The notes beneath the pieces were generated by a model. The model made no database searches and was not told the origin of the DNA. It saw only the letters and a list, made by a program, of their open reading frames with translations. DNA of 9,252 nt from positions 1 through 9,252 of the forward strand of contig JAPYOI010000144.1 in NCBI GenBank assembly GCA_028278755.1, in the 5' to 3' direction. Position 1 is the stretch's first letter. Each line of letters begins with the position of its first letter. The position numbers were made by a program, and so were the translations under genes. The stretch is from Poriferisodalis multihospitum (lineage in GTDB: Bacteria > Actinomycetota > Acidimicrobiia > Acidimicrobiales > Poriferisodalaceae). Of this stretch, positions 1 to 4,782 are shown piece by piece.

Positions 1-72
1 ATCGCCCTCGCTGTCACGCTCATCATCGTCATCAAACTCATCGACCACCGCGACCGCTGGCAACCCCAATGA
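1..72 (+). CDS. C-terminal end of a membrane protein (partial)
   Basis: Reading frame 1 is open from the window edge to a TGA at 70-72 and gives 23 residues: a hydrophobic run (IALAVTLIIVIKLI) followed by a polar tail (DHRDRWQPQ). This looks like a last transmembrane helix with a short charged C-terminus. The gene is truncated by the window, so the family cannot be named. Its stop lies 21 nt from the tilS stop on the opposite strand, so the two genes converge; I see no hairpin between them. The stretch is short and could be chance, but the hydrophobic-then-charged pattern and the tight convergent spacing favour a real gene end. Confidence 0.5.
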   Translation: MALAVTLIIVIKLIDHRDRWQPQ

Positions 73-93
73 CCCACCTATCGGCGCTCGCTC

Positions 94-1071
94 TTAGCGG
101 CTATGCGTTTCCGATGGCGGAACAGCTTGCTCGAGTCGGAGCCGATCAGCCGAGCGGCTGACCCGCCGCCCGCCCCCAACCTCGGTGGCGCGGTGGGTGT
201 GCCTGGCCACCTCGAGCACCCGCTCGACCGTGCCGGCATCGGGCGGATGATCGGTGCGCAGCCACGCCCGGATGGCTCGCCGAGCCAGGGCCACCGGCGC
301 ATTCCGCAACTCGGACGCACTGGTGGGATCGATGTCGGCCGCCAACACGTCGAGGAGGTCGGCGTCGGCAGCCGCCAGCCCGGATCCACGGGCCAGCAAC
401 GGCACCACGTCACGCCCGGCAATGTCGCGCAGCAGCGGGATCACCTCGTGACGGACACGGCTGCGCCAGAAGCGAGGGTCGGCGTTGGATGGATCACGGA
501 CGGGCTCGTAGCCGACCAGCTCGCAGACCCGCTCGGTCTCGGTGCGCCGCAGCCCCAGCAGCGGCCGGCGGTCGGCTCTCATGGCCGCGAGCGCATCGAG
601 CGCGCCGCCGCGCAGCAGCTGCAGCAGCACTGTCTCTGCCTGGTCGTCGGCGGTATGGCCCAGCAGCGCCTCGGGGCCGAGCGCGGCGTGGCGGGCCTCC
701 CGAGCCCGCGCCTGCAGGTTCGCCCCCGGCGTGAGGTCCACGTGCATCACACTGAACCCCGCCCCGAGCTGGTCGCACAGCGCCTCGACTCTTGCCGCTT
801 CTGCCTGTCCCGCTTCGCGCAGCCCGTGATCGACATGAACTGCGGTGACGGCCGTCACCCCGCTGCCGCTCCGCTGCGCAAACCGGCAGGCAAGCACCAG
901 CAGCGCGGCCGAGTCGGCGCCACCCGACACTGCGCACACCAGCTGGGAACGCTCGATGTCGGCGAAGGTGCACCGGTCCGCCATGCGTTCGAGTTCGTCG
1001 TCGATCGCCGTCGCCGCCCCGTCACCCGCAGCCGGCGGGGTCGGGGCGGAGGCATCAGGCCGCGGGGACAC
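94..1071 (-). CDS. tilS: tRNA(Ile)-lysidine synthetase TilS
   Basis: TilS attaches lysine, with ATP, to C34 of tRNA-Ile(CAU), changing it from AUG to AUA reading; it is cytosolic and normally essential. The 325-residue product has all N-type ATP-pyrophosphatase signatures: the PP-loop SGGADS (49-54), HVDHGLR (79-85), GHTADDQAET (138-147), and the TilS-specific DPSN (193-196) plus RSRVRHEVIPLL (203-214). The segment between AREARHAAL and GHTADDQ is only a few residues, about 7 shorter than in E. coli TilS. The start is uncertain. I chose GTG at 1069-1071, overlapping the upstream stop by 17 nt, because it keeps the helix IDDELERMADRC that normally precedes the PP-loop. The alternative is ATG at 982-984 (296 aa, PP-loop at residue 20). 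Neither has a good Shine-Dalgarno sequence, so expression probably depends on coupling to the metalloprotease. The hpt and ftsH genes that usually follow tilS in actinobacteria are not here. Confidence 0.95.
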   Translation of the reverse strand: MSPRPDASAPTPPAAGDGAATAIDDELERMADRCTFADIERSQLVCAVSGGADSAALLVLACRFAQRSGSGVTAVTAVHVDHGLREAGQAEAARVEALCDQLGAGFSVMHVDLTPGANLQARAREARHAALGPEALLGHTADDQAETVLLQLLRGGALDALAAMRADRRPLLGLRRTETERVCELVGYEPVRDPSNADPRFWRSRVRHEVIPLLRDIAGRDVVPLLARGSGLAAADADLLDVLAADIDPTSASELRNAPVALARRAIRAWLRTDHPPDAGTVERVLEVARHTHRATEVGGGRRVSRSADRLRLEQAVPPSETHSR

Positions 1072-2215
1072 GCTCCAGCCAGGCTTGAGGGTCGCGGATC
1101 TCCGCCATGGACGGCAGGTGCTCGACGCGCTCCCAGATCCGGTCCACCGCCCGGGGGCCACGCTCGGCCTCGATCTCGGCGATGAAGTCCTCGCCGGCCT
1201 GGTACTGCGCCAGCTTGGCCTCAATGCCCAGCAGGCGCTGGATCAGCCGCGCCATGCCGCGCACATTGCGGCGCCGGTGGTGCATCACCACCGCAAACCG
1301 GTCGGCATCGGGGATGTGCCCGCGGGCGGCCCGCGCCATCGTGACGTCGCCGTGCCCTTCCACCAAGCTCATCATGCCGCCCACCTGGGCGATCAGCTCG
1401 CGCTGGTGGTCGGTGGCGAACACTGCGGCGAGCCCCCCTTCGCCCAGCAGGTCTTGGCTGTCTTGACCTGTACTGCTGCGACGCAGCGACATCAGGTTGC
1501 GGAGGCCTTCGCGCAGACGCTCGGGATCAGGCTGGGCCTCGTCGACCAGCCCGTTCACCAGTTGCAGGAAGTGCGGTCGCAGCCACGGCACGCCGGTGAA
1601 CTGCGAGCGGTGGGTCAGCTCGTGGAGCGCCAGCCACAGCCGAAACTGCGCCGGGACGAATGCGTAGCGCTTCTCGGTGACCAGGATGTTCGGGCCGACG
1701 AAGTAGACGGTGTCTCCCGCTGAACCCGGTGAGGTCGCGCCCGTGCCAGCGGTGCCGCCTGCTGCGCCATTATCCCGGCGAGAGGCATCAGCGCCCGGCG
1801 CAGTGTCGTCATCAGAGGCCCACAGCAGGTCGTACTGGCCGAGCACCCGCTTGGACATCCAGCCGAGTACGGAGCCCAGCTCCACCGCTCCCAGCGTCTG
1901 TGTCACGCGCGAGGTTTCCGCGGTGCCGTCGGCCCCGGCCGAGGCGCCCAGCAGCGGCTGCAGCAGGCGCCGGAACGCTGCGATGTTGGCGTCGATCCAG
2001 CCCGTCCGGTCGATTACCTCTGCGTGCGCCTCGCCGGGCGTCTCCAGCCCGGTCTCGATCGCCACCAGCTCGGCCGCAACCGGCACGAATCGGGCGAAGT
2101 CCTGCCGCAGCGGTTCAGCGAGATAGGACTGGTACAGCGGCTCAGTACCTGCGACCCGCACTGCGATGCGACGCGCCAATTCCCAGTCGACGTGCTCGTC
2201 GGCGGGATCGCTCAT
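1055..2215 (-). CDS. Zinc-dependent metalloprotease, Zincin_2 / F420-associated family
   Basis: The product (386 aa from ATG 2215) has a zincin helix HELTHRSQF (198-206), with the two histidines and glutamate of an HExxH site, followed by the typical TGVPWLRPHF, and a downstream VEGHGD (285-290) that probably supplies the third zinc ligand. This matches the actinobacterial family annotated as 'zinc-dependent metalloprotease' or 'coenzyme F420 biosynthesis-associated' (Zincin_2, PF10103; the M. tuberculosis member is next to tilS as well). The substrate is unknown, and the F420 link is phylogenetic rather than biochemical. There is no signal peptide, so it is probably cytosolic. A Gly/Ala/Thr/Asp-rich insertion at 134-168 interrupts the usual sequence before YFVGPNI. 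The frame stays open upstream to a GTG at 2290, but that extension (rich in S, K and N) reads into a repeated DNA element, so I prefer ATG 2215; GTG 2257 is another option. The gene overlaps tilS by 17 nt. Confidence 0.87.
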   Translation of the reverse strand: MSDPADEHVDWELARRIAVRVAGTEPLYQSYLAEPLRQDFARFVPVAAELVAIETGLETPGEAHAEVIDRTGWIDANIAAFRRLLQPLLGASAGADGTAETSRVTQTLGAVELGSVLGWMSKRVLGQYDLLWASDDDTAPGADASRRDNGAAGGTAGTGATSPGSAGDTVYFVGPNILVTEKRYAFVPAQFRLWLALHELTHRSQFTGVPWLRPHFLQLVNGLVDEAQPDPERLREGLRNLMSLRRSSTGQDSQDLLGEGGLAAVFATDHQRELIAQVGGMMSLVEGHGDVTMARAARGHIPDADRFAVVMHHRRRNVRGMARLIQRLLGIEAKLAQYQAGEDFIAEIEAERGPRAVDRIWERVEHLPSMAEIRDPQAWLERVPAA

Positions 2216-2268
2216 CGTGGAGCTTGCGCTGAGTGCAGCATCGTCCCGTTGCGTCACCTTCTGTTTCC

Positions 2269-2304
2269 CGCTCTTGTTCGCTCCGCTCACGGGCCGCTCG
2301 GGCC
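2269..2304. repeat. Direct repeat copy 1 (about 36 bp)
   Basis: This is the first copy of a direct repeat whose second copy lies exactly 57 bp further on (2326-2361). The last 27 bp (2278-2304) are identical between copies and the first 9 bp differ at two positions (2275, 2277). On the minus strand the unit is built around recurring GAGCGG blocks. It sits just upstream of the metalloprotease start and covers the alternative GTG start at 2290, which is a reason to distrust that start. Confidence 0.8.
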
Positions 2305-2325
2305 ACGGCTTCGCACTGTTCTCTC

Positions 2326-2361
2326 CGCTCTAGCTCGCTCCGCTCACGGGCCGCTCGGGCC
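2326..2361. repeat. Direct repeat copy 2 (about 36 bp)
   Basis: This is the second copy of the 57-bp-period direct repeat in the gap between the metalloprotease and the small membrane protein gene. The 21 bp between copies also shows weak similarity to what follows copy 1, consistent with an imperfect tandem duplication of a 57-bp unit. The remaining sequence of the 166-bp gap (2216-2381) holds a short hairpin (2370-2382, arms of 5 bp) at the stop of the small gene and no clear promoter. Confidence 0.8.
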
Positions 2362-2381
2362 CAGGGCTCAGCCTCTTAGGC

Positions 2382-2516
2382 TCAGCGCTTGGGGTACCGC
2401 GGCGCAACCACCTTCTGCACATAGCCCGCCACCAGCTTGGCAACGGTCAGCACCGTCACGATGGTCAGCGGCACCGCCAACCAGTAGTGCCAGACCTGCG
2501 CGCCAAGGAGCTCCAT
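2382..2516 (-). CDS. Small single-pass membrane protein (44 aa), unknown function
   Basis: From ATG 2514-2516 the product is 44 residues: a short N-terminus (MELLGAQVWHYW), one hydrophobic helix of about 20 residues (LAVPLTIVTVLTVAKLVAGY), and a basic tail ending VVAPRYPKR. The positive tail suggests the C-terminus is cytoplasmic. Small actinobacterial proteins with HYW before the helix and a PRYP-like tail seem familiar to me, but I cannot name a family. The open frame extends further upstream, but that part is antisense to the tRNA gene and is not real coding. No Shine-Dalgarno precedes the ATG; instead TAATAT lies 7 nt upstream, which fits a leaderless mRNA. A short hairpin follows the stop. 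The gene is easily missed because of its size. Confidence 0.65.
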   Translation of the reverse strand: MELLGAQVWHYWLAVPLTIVTVLTVAKLVAGYVQKVVAPRYPKR

Positions 2517-2523
2517 GGCGCAG

Positions 2524-2529
2524 ATATTA
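2524..2529 (-). promoter_or_regulatory. Putative -10 box of a leaderless promoter
   Basis: On the minus strand the hexamer reads TAATAT, one base from the sigma70 -10 consensus TATAAT shape and matching TAnnnT. It is followed by 7 nt (CTGCGCC) and then the A of the ATG at 2516. A transcript starting at that A would have no 5' leader, a common arrangement in actinobacteria. A convincing -35 element is not visible at the expected spacing. In this GC-rich DNA such an AT-rich hexamer at precisely this distance is unlikely to be chance. Confidence 0.55.
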
Positions 2530-2593
2530 GTGGTCACGTGCCCAGAACCCCTCGTGAGCCGCGAGGCCTCGCTGGTACCGTGATCCGCCGGTT

Positions 2594-2665
2594 GCCCGAG
2601 TAGCTCAGTGGCAGAGCGGCTCTCTCGTAAAGAGCAGGTCGTGGGTTCAATCCCCACCTCGGGCT
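2594..2665 (+). tRNA. tRNA-Thr (anticodon CGU)
   Basis: The 72-nt sequence folds as a complete cloverleaf. The acceptor stem is GCCCGAG / CTCGGGC (2594-2600 with 2658-2664), the D arm GCTC / GAGC (2603-2606 with 2614-2617), the anticodon stem GCTCT / AGAGC (2619-2623 with 2631-2635), and the T arm GTGGG / CCCAC around TTCAATC. The seven-base anticodon loop CTCGTAA has U33 and places CGU at 2626-2628, which reads ACG, so this is threonine. The CCA end is not encoded. The gene diverges from the small membrane protein gene and converges on holB. A possible -10 (TACCGT, 2576-2581) lies 12 nt upstream, but this is weak. Confidence 0.96.
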
Positions 2666-2699
2666 CGCCGGCGGACCGCAGGGCCGGCTGGCGGGCGAG
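2664..2699. terminator. GC-rich hairpin between convergent tRNA-Thr and holB
   Basis: Between the tRNA end and the holB stop codon (2703) are nested inverted repeats: CTCGCC (2664-2669) with GGCGAG (2694-2699), or alternatively GCCGGC (2668-2673) with GCCGGC (2683-2688). No T-run follows on either strand, so it is not a canonical rho-independent terminator, although hairpins without U-tracts have been proposed to end transcripts in actinobacteria. The position between converging genes is the main argument. Confidence 0.25.
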
Positions 2700-2702
2700 G
2701 CC

Positions 2703-4037
2703 TTACCCGCCGAGGTGGCCGAGGCGGATGAAGAGGCAGCACAGGGCCAAACGTTGGTTGGCGTTGAAGCGCAGCGCCTCGGCGGCGTCGCCGATGGCGT
2801 CCAGCTGTCCCGCTGCCAGCTCTGCACGCAGGCTGCCGTTGCCGGATTCATCGCGGATCTGCGATGCCATCACGGCCAAGCCCATCGTGATCTCGTCGGT
2901 GCGCACCCGGCGCAGCTCACGGCGGTGACGCTCGTCGAGCGAGCTGCGGCCCACATTCGTCCCGTAGAGCTCGGCCTGCTCGTCGGCTGCTGCTCGCTCT
3001 GCCTCGTGGCGGGCTTCGAGCGGTGCGGCGGCCTGCTCGGCCGCCTCCAGCGCGGCATCCACTGCTGCCATCGCTGCGGATGCCGTGCCGTTCAGCGTGC
3101 CCCGCAGGCCGCGCCACGTCTCGATGCGCACGGCAGCGGCGTCGTCGGAGGCGAGCAGGCGAGCCCGATCGATCGAGCCGCCGGCCGCGGCCGCGGCGAA
3201 GCTGGCACGGCCGCGTTCGATGCCCTCGGCGACGAGCAGCGCTTGCAGGTCGGCGTCGCCCAGCGCCTCGAAGTCGACGCGTGCACAGCGGGAGGCCAGC
3301 GTCTCCATGGACCGGTTGACTTCCTCGGCGAGCAGCACGAAGACACACGACGGCGGCGGCTCCTCGACCGACTTGAGCAGGATCGGCGCGCTCAGCGCTG
3401 CACGGTCGACGTCGCAGAGCACGATGACCTTCTGCTCTCCGGCGACGGGCGCAGCCGCGGCGGCACGCACCGCCTCGCGAGCCTGCTCGGCCGTCATGGC
3501 CGCACCGACACGGTCGAAGACCAGCAGGTCGGGGTGCTGCTCGGCGAGCGCGAGACGGCGTTCACGCTCGGGAGTCGCGCTGCGCGCCGCCAGCAGTTCG
3601 CCGGCGAAGCGGCATGCGGCGCCGCGCAAGCCGGCGCCTGCAGGGCCGACAAACAGGTAGGCGGGCAGCGGCGAGGCCAGCGCAGCCTGCAGGCGGTCGA
3701 CGGCTGCCGGCTGGCCCACGACGCCGTCGAGCAGGTTGCCGACCGGCGCCTCGTCGACGACCGGCTTGTCGGCGACCGGCTTGTCGGCGGTCGGCTCATC
3801 GAGCGATGGCGAGGAAGACGGAGCCGAGGCTTCATCCGCTGCCGGCGCCTCCGCTGGACGCTCGGCTGTGGCTGGTGTCGATCCTGTCGCAGGCTCGGGT
3901 CGCGCAGGCGGATCATGGGGCGGCGCAGGTGGCGGTGGCGGTGGGTCGCCGAGGTCGAACAGCGACAGCGGGGCCGGCTCGGCTGCGGCCGGCTCAGAGG
4001 TACCCCCTGATTCGTCGGTGCCGTTTTCCGATTCCAC
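2703..4037 (-). CDS. holB: DNA polymerase III subunit delta-prime
   Basis: Delta-prime is a stator subunit of the clamp loader that opens and loads the beta sliding clamp. The AAA+ part begins at VVGQPAAVDRLQAAL (106-120) and shows YLFVGPAGAG (127-136), a Walker-B-like VIVLCDVD (204-211), LLKSVEEPP (220-228) and SRC (249-251), the conserved arginine-finger motif of this subunit. The P-loop is altered: GPAGAGLRG at 131-139 lacks the Lys-Ser/Thr. The four-cysteine zinc module is absent. Delta-prime does not need to bind ATP, so this fits the family. The C-terminal half has a long helical Ala/Glu/Arg-rich region (DALEAAEQ... to ...HRREL). Residues 1-100 are a Pro/Ala/Glu-rich, probably disordered extension, making the protein 444 aa instead of about 330-400. 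I chose GTG 4037, 10 nt after the tmk stop; the only earlier start in frame is a TTG at 4076 inside tmk. It is the last gene of the topA operon. Confidence 0.88.
   Translation of the reverse strand: MESENGTDESGGTSEPAAAEPAPLSLFDLGDPPPPPPAPPHDPPARPEPATGSTPATAERPAEAPAADEASAPSSSPSLDEPTADKPVADKPVVDEAPVGNLLDGVVGQPAAVDRLQAALASPLPAYLFVGPAGAGLRGAACRFAGELLAARSATPERERRLALAEQHPDLLVFDRVGAAMTAEQAREAVRAAAAAPVAGEQKVIVLCDVDRAALSAPILLKSVEEPPPSCVFVLLAEEVNRSMETLASRCARVDFEALGDADLQALLVAEGIERGRASFAAAAAGGSIDRARLLASDDAAAVRIETWRGLRGTLNGTASAAMAAVDAALEAAEQAAAPLEARHEAERAAADEQAELYGTNVGRSSLDERHRRELRRVRTDEITMGLAVMASQIRDESGNGSLRAELAAGQLDAIGDAAEALRFNANQRLALCCLFIRLGHLGG
3759..3788. repeat. 15-bp tandem repeat in holB extension
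   Basis: Two perfect adjacent copies of a 15-bp unit (gaccggcttgtcggc on the plus strand), with a degenerate third following, encode the repeated ADKPV in the disordered N-terminal extension of delta-prime. The frame is preserved. It looks like a slippage duplication tolerated in a low-constraint linker. Confidence 0.85.
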
Positions 4038-4047
4038 GGCGAGCGCT

Positions 4048-4782
4048 CTAGCCCGCCATAGCGGGATGCGAAGCAACCGCCTCGATGACGCGAGCCGCTA
4101 CCTCATCGACGCTGCCGATGGCGTCCACACGGACCCAGCGATCGGGTTCCGCGTCGCACAGTTCGCGATAGCTGCGCCACACCCGCAGCGCGAACTCCAA
4201 CGCCTCGCCCTCCAGCCGATCCGGCCCATCACCTTCGGGCGCCTCGGCATCGGGACCGGCGTCTGAATCGTCTTCGAGCAGCGACATCTGCTCGCCGCCG
4301 ACCCGGTCCAGCCGATGAACGCGCCGGTCGGAGTCTGCGAGCGGCACATCGAGTAGCACCACCACGTCAGGCAGGACGACGTCAGGCAGTTCCTCGGAAG
4401 CACCGGCGGGCCGCCTGCAGGCATAGTCGATCAACGCCCGAAGCTCGTCGAGCGGCAGGCCTCGCCCGTAACCCTGGTAGGCCAGCGTGGAACCGTAGGA
4501 GCGATCGGTGACCACGTCACGGCCGGCCTCCAGCGCAGGCGCCACGACCGTCCCAATGTGCTGCGCCCGGTCGGCACAGAACAGCAGCGCCTCGGTACGC
4601 GCCGACGGCGCTTCGTCGGGCGCGGCATGCAACAGCACCTCCCGCAGCGCCTCGCCGAGCGGCGTTCCGCCCGGCTCGCGGGTGAGGATGGCATCGAGGT
4701 TCGACGCCAGCATCTCGGCCTGCGTGGACTTGCCGCTTCCGTCGAAGCCTTCCAGCGCGATATAGCGGCCGCGGGCGGTCAT
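4048..4782 (-). CDS. tmk: Thymidylate (dTMP) kinase
   Basis: The enzyme phosphorylates dTMP to dTDP with ATP, the step all dTTP synthesis passes through; it is cytosolic. The 244-residue product shows the P-loop GFDGSGKST (12-20), REPGGTPLGE (35-44, dTMP site), the DRSYGST motif (93-99) with the DR pair, VVVLLDVP (140-147), and DRLEGEALEF (188-197) ending the LID. It is about 30 residues longer than usual (205-215). The excess is an acidic insertion in the LID at about 161-187 (rich in D and E), between RRVHRLDR and the conserved DRLE. The P-loop has Gly where type I (eukaryotic) kinases have Arg, while arginines lie in the LID, as in the bacterial type II class. ATG 4782 overlaps the transporter stop by 4 nt (ATGA) and has a good SD, GAGGG, 6 nt upstream. 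The stop is 10 nt before holB. Confidence 0.95.
   Translation of the reverse strand: MTARGRYIALEGFDGSGKSTQAEMLASNLDAILTREPGGTPLGEALREVLLHAAPDEAPSARTEALLFCADRAQHIGTVVAPALEAGRDVVTDRSYGSTLAYQGYGRGLPLDELRALIDYACRRPAGASEELPDVVLPDVVVLLDVPLADSDRRVHRLDRVGGEQMSLLEDDSDAGPDAEAPEGDGPDRLEGEALEFALRVWRSYRELCDAEPDRWVRVDAIGSVDEVAARVIEAVASHPAMAG
4364..4389. repeat. Short in-frame duplication in tmk
   Basis: An 11-bp identical sequence (acgtcaggcag) occurs twice with a 15-bp period and encodes the consecutive LPDVV-LPDVV at residues 132-141. The second LPDVV leads into the conserved beta strand VVLLDVP. The first probably arose by a five-codon duplication in the loop before it. Confidence 0.7.

Noticed and set aside
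103..1185. A 360-residue plus-strand open frame opposite tilS.
   Set aside because: It is a high-GC shadow frame: rich in Arg, His, Gln and Gly, with no motifs, and tilS on the other strand has every family signature.
2370..2382. A small hairpin (AGCCT-AAG-AGGCT) after the small membrane protein gene as a terminator.
   Set aside because: The stem is only 5 bp, touches the stop codon and has no T-run, so it is too weak to annotate as a terminator.
2534..2851. A 105-residue minus-strand reading frame across the tRNA gene, containing RWGLNPRPALYERAALPLSY.
   Set aside because: This is the well-known false protein made by translating the antisense of a tRNA; the cloverleaf explains the sequence.
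2715..4010. A 431-residue plus-strand open frame opposite holB.
   Set aside because: It has shadow composition (Arg, Gly, Cys), no recognisable domain, and its end is a translation of the proline-codon runs of holB.
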